Source of the DNA: Methylobacterium sp. J-030
GTDB taxonomy: Bacteria; Pseudomonadota; Alphaproteobacteria; Rhizobiales; Beijerinckiaceae
Assembly (NCBI RefSeq): GCF_022829545.1
Contig: NZ_JAKSYM010000369.1
Span: forward strand, 1-64,000
Reading direction: 5' to 3'
Length of the DNA stretch: 64,000 nucleotides
Shown here: piece by piece, positions 1 to 9,010 of the stretch
Layout of the letters: the number at the start of each line of letters is the position of its first letter
Numbering within the stretch: the stretch's first letter is position 1
Made by a program: the position numbers and the translations under genes
The notes under the pieces: generated by a model
What the model was told of the DNA's origin: nothing
Seen by the model: only the letters and a program-made list of their open reading frames with translations
The model's database searches: none

Positions 1-90
1 CGTCTGGCAGGGGAAGACGCCGTAGAAGGCGCGGAGTGCACGCGCCTGAGCAGCGGACGCGATGCAGCAAGGCCGGACGGAGCCGAGCGA
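1..90. other. left-edge sequence, no gene called
   Basis: No complete gene is visible. One frame runs in from the left edge and stops at a TAG at 23-25 (tail VWQGKTP). An operon order of formate dehydrogenase beta subunit followed by fdoI would put a gene end here, but eight codons cannot be assigned. Confidence 0.3.
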
Positions 91-270
91 GTCTCCCGCC
101 CCGCTCGGCGGGTGAGGGTGGCCCGCGAATCGGGTCGGGAAAGGGGAGCGACGGTGCCGAAGCAGGCTGCGGCCTTCAGCACCGCTCCACCCCGTTCTGA
201 ACCCGGGTGCCCCTCTCCCGACCCCTGCTGACGCAGGGGCCACCCTCCCCCGCAGCGGGGGGAGGGAGAC
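91..270. repeat. Family B inverted repeat, copy 1
   Basis: A left arm at about 91-150 (Cys-poor, GC-rich, containing GGGTGAGGGTGGCCCG and GGTCGGGAAAGGGGAGCG) is answered by a complementary right arm at about 208-270 (CCCCTCTCCCGACCCC, then GGCCACCCTCCCCCGC). Each arm also holds a small internal hairpin. Two more copies lie at 38761-38930 and 57095-57256. Here it lies just upstream of fdoI, probably inside a formate dehydrogenase operon. Confidence 0.75.
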
Positions 271-380
271 GCGCGGATCCCGAACCGACAGGGTGGAGAC
301 GGCATTGCCGTCACACCCTATCTTGTACGAAACGGCCGATCCGCGCCGCGGACCCGGCCCCGTCAGGCGCGAGAAGGCCG

Positions 381-1103
381 ATGACGATCCACAGCGATAT
401 CCGCGACGGCGATCCCCGCCCCCTCCACCATGCCAAGGCCGAGACGCCGGAGGTGCTGTACGTTCCGCGCTACACGGGCGTGCAGCGGGTGAACCACTGG
501 ATCACCGCGATCCTGTTCACCCTGCTGACCCTCTCGGGGCTGGCGATGTTCACGCCCTACCTGTTCTCGCTGACCGGCCTGTTCGGCGGCGGGCAGGCGA
601 CCCGGGCGATCCATCCGTGGTTCGGCGTGGCGCTGGCGGTGAGCTTCTTCTTCCTGTTCGTGCGCTTCTGGAAGCTCAACATCCCCAACAAGGACGATGT
701 CGAGTGGACGAAGCATATCGGCGACGTCGTGACCAACCGCGAGGACCGGCTGCCCGAGCTCGGCAAGTACAATGCCGGCCAGAAGGGCGTGTTCTGGGGC
801 CAGACCGCGCTGATCGGCGTGATGTTCGTCACCGGCCTCGTGATCTGGAACACCTATTTCGGCGGCCTGACCTCGATCGAGACGCAGCGCTGGGCGCTGC
901 TCGCGCACTCGCTCGCCGCGGTGATCGCCATCGCGATCATCGTGGTCCACATCTACGCCGGCATCTGGGTGCGCGGCACCGGGCGGGCGATGGTCCGCGG
1001 CACGGTGACGGGCGGCTGGGCCTACCGGCATCACCGCAAGTGGTTCCGGCAGATCGCGGGCGCCAAGGCGCGCCGCGGCTCGGTGGACAAGCGCGGATCC
1101 TGA
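381..1103 (+). CDS. fdoI: Formate dehydrogenase gamma subunit (cytochrome b)
   Basis: This is the membrane cytochrome b subunit that passes electrons from formate oxidation to the respiratory chain. The 240-residue protein has four predicted membrane helices (about 40-58, 80-96, 139-157 and 172-195). Histidines 39, 78, 176 and 190 are well placed as haem ligands of the FdoI/FdnI family. The ATG at 381 is preceded by GAGAAGG and fits the family's length; an earlier in-frame start at 207 would run through the repeat upstream. fdhE follows after 3 bases. In Methylobacterium the likely counterpart is the small subunit of the membrane-linked FDH3 enzyme (fdh3C). The catalytic subunits should lie left of the window. 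Confidence 0.9.
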   Translation: MTIHSDIRDGDPRPLHHAKAETPEVLYVPRYTGVQRVNHWITAILFTLLTLSGLAMFTPYLFSLTGLFGGGQATRAIHPWFGVALAVSFFFLFVRFWKLNIPNKDDVEWTKHIGDVVTNREDRLPELGKYNAGQKGVFWGQTALIGVMFVTGLVIWNTYFGGLTSIETQRWALLAHSLAAVIAIAIIVVHIYAGIWVRGTGRAMVRGTVTGGWAYRHHRKWFRQIAGAKARRGSVDKRGS

Positions 1104-1106
1104 GGC

Positions 1107-2102
1107 GTGGCCAATTTCTTCAAGCGTAAACCCGCGGCTCCGGCCGCGGACAAGACCCCGTCGCCCACCGAAGGACCGAAGCCCCGCCGCCGGGACTTCA
1201 ACGAGCTGAAGCCCGATCCCGACAAGATCGGGATCTCCGGTTCCGTGCCGTTCGTGCGCCTGCCGGATCCCACGACGCTGTTCGCCGACCGCGCCGCGCG
1301 CCTGACCGAGGCTGCGCCGGGGCATCCGCTGGAGGCCTATCTCCGGTTCGTGGCCGAGGTCGCCCGCGCCCAGGCCGTGATCCAGGCCAAGACGTCCCCC
1401 CCACCACCGCAGGATGGCGCCGACCTCGCGCTCCGCAGCGAGCACGGCATGCCGCCCCTGTCGCGCCACAGCCTGGAGGCCGACGCGGGCTTCGACGAGA
1501 CCCTCGTGGCGCTGCTCGACGCGCTGGATCTCAGGACGGCCCCCGAAGCCTCAGCGGCGGCGCGCGAATCCCTGCGCGCGGCCTCCCGCGAGGACCGTCT
1601 GGATCTCGCCCTGCAGGTCTTCGAGGGCGCGCTGCCGGTGGATCGGATCGCCGAATGCGTGTTCGTCTCGGCGGCCCTGCAGATCCGCCTCGCCGAGCAG
1701 GCCGCGCGCCTCGACACGAAGGTGTTGAAGCCCGTAGCGGACGGCGTCTGCCCGTGCTGCGGCGGCGCGCCGGTGGCGAGCGTCGTGGTCGGCTGGACCC
1801 CCGCCGACAAGGCCCGCTACCTCAGCTGCTCGCTCTGCGGCACCTACTGGAACCACGTCCGGATCCGCTGCACCGCCTGCGGCTCGGGCGAGGGGATCAG
1901 CTATTACGGCCTCGACGAAGTATCGAAGGACATCCAGGTCGAGACCTGCACGACCTGCCACAGCTACATCAAGCACCTGCACCAGCACCGGGCGCCGACG
2001 CTCGATCCGGTGGCGGACGATATCGCCTCCTACGGGCTCGATCTGAAGATCGCCGAGGAAGGATTCCGGCGGGCCGGGCTGAACCTGCTGTTCGTGATCT
2101 AG
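1107..2102 (+). CDS. fdhE: Formate dehydrogenase accessory protein FdhE
   Basis: FdhE is a cytoplasmic maturation factor for respiratory formate dehydrogenases. The 331-residue protein carries the family's zinc/iron-binding cysteines as four pairs: CPCC (215-218), CSLC (241-244), CTAC (255-258) and CTTC (281-284), plus a closing HLHQHR segment. The N-terminal 50 residues are basic and proline-rich. It starts at a GTG three bases after the fdoI stop codon, so the two are surely co-transcribed. The pairing of gamma subunit and FdhE is the classic order for a membrane-bound formate dehydrogenase operon. Confidence 0.93.
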   Translation: MANFFKRKPAAPAADKTPSPTEGPKPRRRDFNELKPDPDKIGISGSVPFVRLPDPTTLFADRAARLTEAAPGHPLEAYLRFVAEVARAQAVIQAKTSPPPPQDGADLALRSEHGMPPLSRHSLEADAGFDETLVALLDALDLRTAPEASAAARESLRAASREDRLDLALQVFEGALPVDRIAECVFVSAALQIRLAEQAARLDTKVLKPVADGVCPCCGGAPVASVVVGWTPADKARYLSCSLCGTYWNHVRIRCTACGSGEGISYYGLDEVSKDIQVETCTTCHSYIKHLHQHRAPTLDPVADDIASYGLDLKIAEEGFRRAGLNLLFVI

Positions 2103-2137
2103 CCGGACTGCGCCCGCGTTGGGGCAATCCCTATCCT

Positions 2138-2272
2138 ATCCAATCCCCCTCATCCTGAGGTGCCGCGGAGCGGCCTCGAAGGAGGGCTCCAGGAATCGCG
2201 CGGCCGGCTGGAGGGCTCCTTCGAGGCCTCCGCTGCGCTCCGGCGCCTCAGGATGAGGGAGATGGGTTGGAC
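2138..2272. repeat. Family A inverted repeat, copy 1
   Basis: A long imperfect palindrome. The left arm begins ATCCAATCCCCCTCATCCTG and the right arm ends CTCAGGATGAGGG-AGATGGGTTGG. The centre repeats CTCGAAGGAGGGCTCC in inverted form. A second copy lies at 9011-9145. It fills the space after fdhE and could act as a transcript end. Confidence 0.75.
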
Positions 2273-2329
2273 GCATGTTGAGGATTGAAACCAGAGTCCC
2301 CAACGGCGCGCCGAACCGAAAGACTTCGC

Positions 2330-2644
2330 TCAGCGGTATCCGTAGCGGCTCTTGGCGGCGGCGAGCAGGTGCAGGGCCTCACCCGACTTGCCGGCCGAGC
2401 ACTCCGCGGCGGCCTGGGAGAGGTCGGCGTTGAAGCGGTCGCCCACGGGCTTGTTGAGGTTGCCGGTGGCCACGTCGCTATCGACGATCGCCTTGGTGCG
2501 GGCGATCTCTGGTCCGCAGCCGCTGCCCGTGGGCAGGGCGACCGGGGCGGGGATGACGGGCGAGGGCTCCCTGACCGCCGGGGTGGTCCGCGACTGGCAG
2601 GCCGCCAGCGCCGCCACGGCGAGGGCGGCGAGGCTGAGGCGCAT
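2330..2644 (-). CDS. Small putative lipoprotein
   Basis: A 104-residue protein with a short charged start (MRLS), a hydrophobic stretch rich in Ala and Leu, and a lipobox-like LAAC near residue 15, which suggests an outer or inner membrane lipoprotein. A proline-rich linker follows, then a domain with two cysteines (GSGCGPE and AAECSAGKSG) that could form a disulfide in the periplasm. An ATG ten codons earlier (2674) would also give a signal peptide; neither start has a strong ribosome site. The closing AAAKSRYGYR is typical of small alphaproteobacterial exported proteins, but no function is recognised. Confidence 0.65.
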   Translation of the reverse strand: MRLSLAALAVAALAACQSRTTPAVREPSPVIPAPVALPTGSGCGPEIARTKAIVDSDVATGNLNKPVGDRFNADLSQAAAECSAGKSGEALHLLAAAKSRYGYR

Positions 2645-2870
2645 CGGAAGACGGGACGCGGGCACGGCGATCATCCTGTTGCGGCGCGGGGCTGCGCCGC
2701 CCGGGTTTTGGGCCGAGCTTGGCAATGGGTCAATCGCTGCCGCGACACGCCCCGCCGGCGCGCGACGCGGGGCAGCGACATCAGTCCTGCAGAATTTCGA
2801 TGCTGTCAGAACAGGATGGCGCGCGCTGCGACCATTCCGGTTCAACATCGCGCGCCGAATCGTGAGATCG

Positions 2871-3356
2871 TTACTTCGCCTTCTCGGCAAGCGCCTTCAG
2901 GCCGGAATCGTAGATGCCCTGGATCGCGTCGACCGCGACCGTGTCGGGGGCGCCCTTGGCGTTGAAGGTTCCGGTCCAGGTCACCTTCGAGCCGGAGCCC
3001 TCTGGAGCCACCGAGAGGGTCGACTTGTAGTCCGAGACCGGCAGCGGGCTCTCCAGGATCGTGTAGGTGTAGCTCATCACTTTGTCGTCCCGGGAGACCT
3101 GCTCCTCCTTGATGGTGCCGCCGCCCTTCAGGCTGAGGGTGCGGACCTTCATGCCGTCCTTGTCGGCGAGGGCGCATTTCTCGATGGCCGGGTGCCAGTC
3201 GCCGATGCCGCAGAACTCGCCGATCGTCTGCCAGACCTTGGCCGGCGGCGCGGCGATGTCGGCCGAGCGCGTCACCTCCAGGGCGTAGCCCGGCACGGTG
3301 GCCGCGGCGAGCGCCAGGACGGCGAAGGGAAGGGGCCGACAGAAAGCGAATGGCAT
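2871..3356 (-). CDS. Periplasmic SRPBCC (START-like) family protein
   Basis: A 161-residue protein with a signal peptide (hydrophobic run to about residue 25, ending near PGYA). The mature part reads as an SRPBCC/polyketide-cyclase-like ligand-binding fold: an early 'SADIAAPPAKVWQTIGEF' helix segment, an IGDWHPAIEKC segment, beta-rich middle, and a closing amphipathic helix (IYDSGLKALAEKAK). These folds bind hydrophobic ligands; the ligand cannot be told. Some START-like proteins in this group are annotated polyketide cyclase/dehydrase without enzymatic proof. The gene stands alone and no operon partner is evident. Confidence 0.8.
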   Translation of the reverse strand: MPFAFCRPLPFAVLALAAATVPGYALEVTRSADIAAPPAKVWQTIGEFCGIGDWHPAIEKCALADKDGMKVRTLSLKGGGTIKEEQVSRDDKVMSYTYTILESPLPVSDYKSTLSVAPEGSGSKVTWTGTFNAKGAPDTVAVDAIQGIYDSGLKALAEKAK

Positions 3357-3536
3357 CTCGGGGGTGTCTCCGTCCGTTTCGATGCGCGGTCAGGGAGCCG
3401 CGCGGCCTCTCTGGGCCGCGGGGGAGCTAAGCCTGGAACGCGCTGGCGGCAATGGGCGGGGGACGTCCGGCATGAGGTTTCCGCCGGGTGATGGGCTCAG
3501 ATCCTTTCGCGCATCCGTGCCGGGTGGCGGACCGAC

Positions 3537-4160
3537 CTACCAGCCGTCCATCTCATCGGTGTTGGCCGGATAGCCGTAGGCGGGGGCAGGCACATAGGCG
3601 GGGCGATATGTGACCGACAGCGACCGGCGGCCCATCTGGTCGCCGTCGGCCTGCAGCGCCTCCCCGTAGGGGCTGCGGTGCCGGGCGACGCGGATCCCGC
3701 GCGACCCGCCCTCGGCCACCGGCATGTCGGCGCCGTCGATCACCACCCGGGTCCGGCCCATGCCCTCGGCCTTCACGAGGTTGAACAGGGTCGCGGCGTT
3801 GCGCACCGACAGGCGCACGCAGCCGTGCGAGGCGGCCCGCCCGAGGTTGCGGACATGGTTGGTGCCGTGGATGGCGTGGCCCTGGTTGGTGAAGAACATC
3901 GCGAAGGGCATCGGGGCGTCGTCCCACTCCTTCGAGAAATGCGTGCGCTCCATCCGGAAGGGACGGTAGGACCCGGAGGGGGTGTCGTAGCTCTCGACCC
4001 CCGTGGAGACGGGCCAGGAATAGCGCGGCTGCCCGTCGACCGTGACCTCCATGCGCTGCGCGCCCTTGTCGACGTTGATCAGCACGTCCGCGGAGGCCGA
4101 AACCGGGATCGCGGCCGACAGGAGCAGGCCGGACAGGAGGGAGATCAGACCGATACGCAT
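3537..4160 (-). CDS. L,D-transpeptidase (YkuD domain)
   Basis: A 207-residue periplasmic enzyme that cross-links peptidoglycan or anchors proteins to it. A signal peptide covers about residues 1-24. The YkuD catalytic signature is complete: HGTNHV at 98-103 and SHGCVRLS at 111-118, with Cys114 as nucleophile and His98/His112. The C-terminal 50 residues are variable and rich in Arg, Tyr and Pro. The ATG at 4160 has GGAGG seven bases upstream, so the ATG six codons earlier is rejected. Confidence 0.92.
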   Translation of the reverse strand: MRIGLISLLSGLLLSAAIPVSASADVLINVDKGAQRMEVTVDGQPRYSWPVSTGVESYDTPSGSYRPFRMERTHFSKEWDDAPMPFAMFFTNQGHAIHGTNHVRNLGRAASHGCVRLSVRNAATLFNLVKAEGMGRTRVVIDGADMPVAEGGSRGIRVARHRSPYGEALQADGDQMGRRSLSVTYRPAYVPAPAYGYPANTDEMDGW

Positions 4161-4367
4161 GTGCGCCTCCGACTGCAAAACCGCGACGGTTTGCCGAAAC
4201 GCTAAGCCTCTGGCAACGCCAAGGTTCCGGCCGGTGCCGGCCCTGCGCAGTCACGCTTTGCTGAGCGGCGGCCCGGCACCGGCACGAACCGTGCGGCCGC
4301 CGACCGCCGGTTGACAGCGGCCCGGCCCCGGGCGCCTCCTCCCGGCCGCACCCCGTTCGGAGCTCCC

Positions 4368-5660
4368 ATGGCCCTCGACCCCACCCTCGCCGCCGAGATC
4401 GAAGCCTCCGTGGCGGCGGGGTTTGCCGACCAGATCGCCCACACGCAGGCGCTGGTCCGGTTCGCGTCGCTGCGGGGCGCGGAGCATGCCTGCCAGGATT
4501 ACGTGTTCGACCGGTTCCGCAGCCGGGGCTACGCCACCGAGCGCTTCGCCATGGACCGGGCCGCCATCGCGGCCCATCCGGGCGGCTCGAAGATCGACGA
4601 CGCCCACCATTCCGACGCACCGATTGTGGTCTGCCACCACCGGCCAGCGACCGAGACCGGGCGCTCGCTGATCCTGCAGGCCCATGTCGACGTGGTGCCG
4701 ACCGGCCCCCTCGACCTCTGGACCCATCCGCCCTTCGACCCGGTGATCCAGGGCGATTGGATGTATGGCCGCGGCGCCGGCGACATGAAGGCGGGGCATG
4801 CCGCCAACCTGTTCGCCCTCGACGCGCTCGCCCGCCTCGGCCTGCAGCCCGCAGCCTCGGTGACGGTCCAGTCGGTGGTCGAGGAGGAATCCACCGGCAA
4901 CGGCGCCCTGATGACCCATTTGCGCGGCTACCGGGCGGACGCCGTGCTGATCCCCGAGCCCGAGGACGAGAAGCTCGTGCGTGCCAACACCGGCGTCTTG
5001 TGGTTCGCCGTGGAGGTCCGGGGCGTGCCGGTCCACGTGCGCGAGATGGGGGCGGGCGCCAACGCCATCGACGCCACCTACCGGGTAATCGGGGCGCTGC
5101 GCGACGTCGAGGCGCGCTGGAACGCCGAGGCGGCCACGCATCGCCACTTCGAGGGGGAGGACCACCCGATCAACCTCAATATCGGCCGGATCGAGGGCGG
5201 CGATTGGGCCTCCTCGGTCCCGGCCTGGTGCCGGATTCACTGCCGGATCGCACTCTATCCGGGCGTCTCGGCCGCGCAGGCCGCCGCCGAGATCGAAGCG
5301 GCGGTGTCACGCTTCTCCCGCACCGACCCGTTCCTGTCCAACAGCCCGCCGCGGGTGGTGTTCAACGGCTTCTTCGCCGAGGGCTACGTGCTGGAGGAGG
5401 GCTCCGAGGCCGAGGCCGTGCTCGGCCGCGCCCATGAGCGGGCGGTCGGATCGCCGCTTCAGAGCTTCATGAGCGCGAGCTACCTCGATACGCGTGTGCA
5501 CGCCCTCTACGACCGGGTACCGGCCCTGTGCTACGGCCCAACCGCCCAGAACATCCACGGCTTCGACGAGCGCGTGAGCCTCGCTTCGGTGAAGCGCATC
5601 ACCACCGCGATGGCGCTGTTCGTGGCCGCGTGGTGCGGGACCGAGCGCAGGGCCGGGTAA
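4368..5660 (+). CDS. M20 family metallopeptidase / ArgE-DapE-like deacylase
   Basis: A 430-residue zinc hydrolase of the M20 family (acetylornithine deacetylase, succinyl-diaminopimelate desuccinylase and relatives). The metal and catalytic motifs are in order: LQAHVDVVPTG (metal His and Asp), GRGAGDMKAG (bridging Asp), VVEEESTGNG (catalytic Glu pair), and a late HGFDERV (metal His). A dimerisation domain lies between. The substrate is uncertain: the gene is not beside arginine or lysine genes and the long N-terminus fits the unassigned ArgE/DapE group. The ATG at 4368 has a GGAG five bases upstream. Confidence 0.88.
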   Translation: MALDPTLAAEIEASVAAGFADQIAHTQALVRFASLRGAEHACQDYVFDRFRSRGYATERFAMDRAAIAAHPGGSKIDDAHHSDAPIVVCHHRPATETGRSLILQAHVDVVPTGPLDLWTHPPFDPVIQGDWMYGRGAGDMKAGHAANLFALDALARLGLQPAASVTVQSVVEEESTGNGALMTHLRGYRADAVLIPEPEDEKLVRANTGVLWFAVEVRGVPVHVREMGAGANAIDATYRVIGALRDVEARWNAEAATHRHFEGEDHPINLNIGRIEGGDWASSVPAWCRIHCRIALYPGVSAAQAAAEIEAAVSRFSRTDPFLSNSPPRVVFNGFFAEGYVLEEGSEAEAVLGRAHERAVGSPLQSFMSASYLDTRVHALYDRVPALCYGPTAQNIHGFDERVSLASVKRITTAMALFVAAWCGTERRAG

Positions 5661-5691
5661 TCCGCTCCCGTCCTTGCGAGCGGAGCCCGCG

Positions 5692-6753
5692 TCAGGGAAT
5701 CAGCCGGTCCGCGCGGAGCTGGGCGAACAGATCGTGGAACGCGTCGTCGGTCGGCTGGTAGGCCGTGAAACCGAGGCGCCGGCTCTTGCTCATGTCGGTC
5801 ACGACCTCGATCGGCCGGCCGAGATCGGCATCCGTGTGCCAGGCGGAGGCCAGCTTCTCGAGGTTCGGCTCGGCGAGGCCGTGGCGCGCCGCGATCTCCG
5901 CCCAGGCCGGCCCGTCCTGCGCCATCCGGGGCTCCAGGGGTCGGTGCGTGCCGTCGAACGGGACCGCTTCGATCCCGAACCACGCGGCGATCCGGCCCCA
6001 CATCCAGCTCCAGCGGAAGACGTCGCCGTTCACGACGTTGAACGCCGCGTCGGCGGCCTCGGGCTCCGTGGAGGCCCAGAGCAGGTGGCGGGCGAGCAGC
6101 CGCGCGTCGGTCATGTCGGTGAGGCCGTTCCACTGGGCGGCCGAGCCGGGGAACACGAACGGGCGCCCCAGTTCCCGGCACAGCGTGGCGTAGCAGGCGA
6201 GCGTCGTGCCCATGTTCATGGCGTTGCCGACCGCCTTGCCGATGATCGTGTGCGGGCGGTGGACGCTCCAGGTGAAGCCGTCGCGCGCGGCGGCCGCAAA
6301 CACGGCATCCTCCTGCGCGTAGTAGAAGTTCTCGATGTCGAGACGCCCCTGGTCCTCGCGGAACGGCGTCTGCGGCAGGGTGCCTTTGCCGTAGGCCTCG
6401 AACGGGCCGAGATAGTGCTTCAGCCCGGTCACCAGGGCCACGTGGCGGACGCTCTTCCTCGGCCGGAGCGCGTCGAGCAGGTTCTCGACCATCGCCCGGT
6501 TGACGCGGATCATCTCGGCTTCCGTGGGCCGTCGCTGCCAGGTGGCGAGGAACACGTGGGTTGGCGCGACCTCGGCCAGCGCCCGCGCCAGGGAGGCCGG
6601 ATCCTGCAGATCACCAGCCACCGGCTCGACGCCCGTCTGGTTCACCGGATGACGCGCGAGCCCCGCAACCCGCCAGCCCTCGCGATGGAGCAGCGCCGCG
6701 GTGGCGCTGCCGACGATCCCGCTGGCGCCGACGATCAGGGCGGTGTTCGACAT
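5692..6753 (-). CDS. PRISE-type SDR family NAD(P)-dependent reductase
   Basis: A 353-residue short-chain dehydrogenase of the atypical PRISE group (progesterone 5-beta-reductase/iridoid synthase-like), which reduces activated carbon-carbon double bonds with NADPH. Visible marks are the Rossmann motif GASGIVG at 8-14, GLKHYLGPFEAYGKG, the FYYAQED segment holding the group's catalytic Tyr, and WSVHRPHTIIGKA. Start chosen at ATG 6753, which has GAGGG close upstream; a start 29 codons earlier lacks family similarity. Convergent with the M20 gene; the substrate is unknown. Confidence 0.85.
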   Translation of the reverse strand: MSNTALIVGASGIVGSATAALLHREGWRVAGLARHPVNQTGVEPVAGDLQDPASLARALAEVAPTHVFLATWQRRPTEAEMIRVNRAMVENLLDALRPRKSVRHVALVTGLKHYLGPFEAYGKGTLPQTPFREDQGRLDIENFYYAQEDAVFAAAARDGFTWSVHRPHTIIGKAVGNAMNMGTTLACYATLCRELGRPFVFPGSAAQWNGLTDMTDARLLARHLLWASTEPEAADAAFNVVNGDVFRWSWMWGRIAAWFGIEAVPFDGTHRPLEPRMAQDGPAWAEIAARHGLAEPNLEKLASAWHTDADLGRPIEVVTDMSKSRRLGFTAYQPTDDAFHDLFAQLRADRLIP

Positions 6754-6862
6754 GGAAACCCTCGTGCCCGGTTCCGATCCGGGTCCGGGGCAGATGGGCA
6801 CGGGTCGTGTCGCGACAACCCCACCGTGCAGGACGGTCACCTATGCGGAGGGCTCGAGTCCT

Positions 6863-6910
6863 GGTTTCGAACGGTCGAGACCTTTCGCGGGTCCAGGGCG
6901 GAGCCCCGGT
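6863..6910 (+). repeat. Family C structured repeat, half copy
   Basis: This matches only the left half of the family C element: GGTTTCGAACGGTCGAGACC, then TTTCGCGGGTCCAGGGC-GGAGCCC. It ends at the 3' end of the aminotransferase gene. The first hairpin is imperfect (AACGG against CCTTT), as in a decaying copy. Confidence 0.65.
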
Positions 6911-6917
6911 CAAGCTC

Positions 6918-8252
6918 TCAGGCGGCCCGGTCGATCGCTGCACCCAGCACGTCCACGATCTGGCCGATCTGCCCGCGCTCGATGATCAGCGGCGGCGACA
7001 GCGCGACGATGTCGCCGGTGACCCGGGTGAGGAGGCCGCGCTCGAAGCAGTCCACGAACACGTCGTAGGCGCGCTTGCCCGGCGCGTCGGGACGCGGCGC
7101 CAGCTCGATGCCGGCGATCAGCCCGATGGTGCGGATGTCGATCACCCCCTTGCGCCCGCGCAGGTCGTGCATCGCCGAAGCCCAGTCGTCGGCGATGTCG
7201 GCGGCGCGGGTCAGCAGTCCCTCGTCCCGGTAGATGTCGAGGGTCGCGAGGCCCGCCGCGCAGGCGACCGGGTGGCCGGAATAGGTGTAGCCGTGGAACA
7301 GCTCGATCCCGTCCGGGCCGTTCATCAGCGCGTCGTGGACCGCGCGGCTCGCGAAGACCGCGCCCATCGGCACCGTGCCGTTGGTGAGGCCCTTGGCGCT
7401 GGTCACGAGGTCCGGGACGACTCCGAAATAGTCCGTGGCGAAGGGCGCGCCGAGGCGGCCGAACCCGGAAATGACCTCGTCGAAGATCAGCAGGATGCCG
7501 TGCTGGGTGCAGAGCGCGCGCAGACGCTCGAGGTAGCCCTTCGGCGGCACCAGCACGCCCGTGGAGCCCGCCACCGGCTCGACGATGCAGGCCGCGATGG
7601 TCTCGGCCCCGTGGAGCGCCACCAGCCGCTCCAGATCCTCGGCGAGCTCCGCCCCGTGCTCGGGCTGGCCCTTCACGAAGGCGTTGCGGGCAAGATCGTG
7701 GGTGTGGCGCAGGTGATCGGTGCCGTTGAGCTGCGGGAAGACTCGCCGGTTCGACACGATGCCGCCGACCGACAACCCGCCGAAGCCGACGCCGTGATAG
7801 CCGCGCTCGCGGCCGATCAGCCGGGTCCGCGTGCCCTGGCCGATCGCCCGCTGGTAGGCGAGCGCGATCTTGAGCGCGGTGTCGACCGATTCCGAGCCGG
7901 AATTGGTGAAGAACACCCGGTCGAGGCGCTTGTCCGGGCCGCCGGGGGCGATCTCCGCGAGCCGCTCGGCGAATTCGAACGCGATGGGGTGGCCCATCTG
8001 GAAGGTCGGCGCGAAATCGAGGGTCGCGAGCTGGCGCTCCACCGCCGCCGCGATGCCCCGGCGCCCATGGCCGGCATTGACGCACCAGAGGCCGGCCGTG
8101 CCGTCGAGCACGTTACGGCCGTCATCGGCGGTGTAGTGCATGCCCTCGGCCGAGACGAGCAGGCGCGGCGCCGCCTTGAACTGGCGGTTGGCCGTGAACG
8201 GCATCCAGAAGGCGTCCATCGCGGGTGTGTTGCGGAGCGGATGGTCGGTCAT
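6918..8252 (-). CDS. Class III aminotransferase (omega-amino acid:pyruvate type)
   Basis: A 444-residue PLP-dependent transaminase that moves amino groups from omega-amino acids or amines to pyruvate or a similar acceptor. The class III marks are all present: AGLWCVNAGHGR, FFTNSGSESVDTALKIA, ERGYHGVGFGG, LIFDEVISGFGR and the lysine in SAKGLTNG, which binds PLP. ATG 8252 has GGAGA upstream. The XRE-cupin regulator is divergent across 120 bases and a metabolite transporter follows that, which fits a substrate-inducible amine or beta-alanine-like catabolic unit. The exact substrate cannot be read from sequence. Confidence 0.88.
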   Translation of the reverse strand: MTDHPLRNTPAMDAFWMPFTANRQFKAAPRLLVSAEGMHYTADDGRNVLDGTAGLWCVNAGHGRRGIAAAVERQLATLDFAPTFQMGHPIAFEFAERLAEIAPGGPDKRLDRVFFTNSGSESVDTALKIALAYQRAIGQGTRTRLIGRERGYHGVGFGGLSVGGIVSNRRVFPQLNGTDHLRHTHDLARNAFVKGQPEHGAELAEDLERLVALHGAETIAACIVEPVAGSTGVLVPPKGYLERLRALCTQHGILLIFDEVISGFGRLGAPFATDYFGVVPDLVTSAKGLTNGTVPMGAVFASRAVHDALMNGPDGIELFHGYTYSGHPVACAAGLATLDIYRDEGLLTRAADIADDWASAMHDLRGRKGVIDIRTIGLIAGIELAPRPDAPGKRAYDVFVDCFERGLLTRVTGDIVALSPPLIIERGQIGQIVDVLGAAIDRAA

Positions 8253-8372
8253 GGGCGGCTCTCCGGGTTTGGGCGGCGCGGATCGGGCGGCGGGACCAGG
8301 GGACACCCGCGCGGATCGGGCAACAAGTCCTTTTCTGATCGCCGCTAAGCCCTTGCAGGAACGGGGCCGCGG

Positions 8373-8981
8373 ATGGCACCGTTGCGGGATCCGCAACACC
8401 TGAAACGGGCCCTCAGCCGGATGAGCATCGATGTCGGCGCGCGGCTGCGCTTCGTGCGCACCCGCCACGGCCTGTCGCAGCGGGTGCTCGCGAAGCGCGC
8501 CGGGGTGACGAATTCCGCGATCTCGCTGATCGAGGCCAACCGGGTGAACCCCTCGGTCGGCGCCCTGAAGCGGATCCTCGACGGGGTGCCGATCGGCATG
8601 GCCGAATTCTTCGCCCTGGAGCCGGAGCCGGAGCGCAAGGCGTTCTTCGCGGCCGAGGAGCTGACCGAGATCGGCCGGCGCGCCGCCAAGGGGGGGATCT
8701 CGTACGCCCAGGTCGGCGACAGCCTGTTCGGGCGCAAGCTCCAGATCCTGAAGGAGCGCTACGAGCCCGGCGCCGATACCGGCCGGGTGCCGCTCTCCCA
8801 CGAGGGCGAGGAGGGCGGCATCGTGGTCTCCGGACGGCTGGAGGTGACGGTGGACGCCGAGCGCCGGATCCTCGGCCCCGGCGACGCCTACAGCTTCGAC
8901 AGCCGCCGCCCGCACCGGTTCCGCTGCGTCGGGCCCAACCCGTGCGAGGTGGTGAGCGCCTGCACACCGCCGAGTTTTTGA
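8373..8981 (+). CDS. XRE-type regulator with C-terminal cupin (PuuR-like)
   Basis: A 202-residue DNA-binding regulator. Residues about 20-75 are a helix-turn-helix (LRFVRTRHGLSQRVLAKRAG, then ISLIEANRVNPSVGALKRIL). Residues about 125-200 are a single-domain cupin (HEGEEGGIVVSGRLEVTV, then GDAYSFDSRRPHRFRCVG) likely to sense a small ligand. This layout is the PuuR family, which controls polyamine and amine catabolism. It diverges from the class III aminotransferase, the probable target. Start 8373 is kept; an in-frame ATG at 8421 is possible. Confidence 0.88.
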   Translation: MAPLRDPQHLKRALSRMSIDVGARLRFVRTRHGLSQRVLAKRAGVTNSAISLIEANRVNPSVGALKRILDGVPIGMAEFFALEPEPERKAFFAAEELTEIGRRAAKGGISYAQVGDSLFGRKLQILKERYEPGADTGRVPLSHEGEEGGIVVSGRLEVTVDAERRILGPGDAYSFDSRRPHRFRCVGPNPCEVVSACTPPSF

Positions 8982-9010
8982 AAAATGGCAGGCGCCAGGA
9001 CTCCCATCCC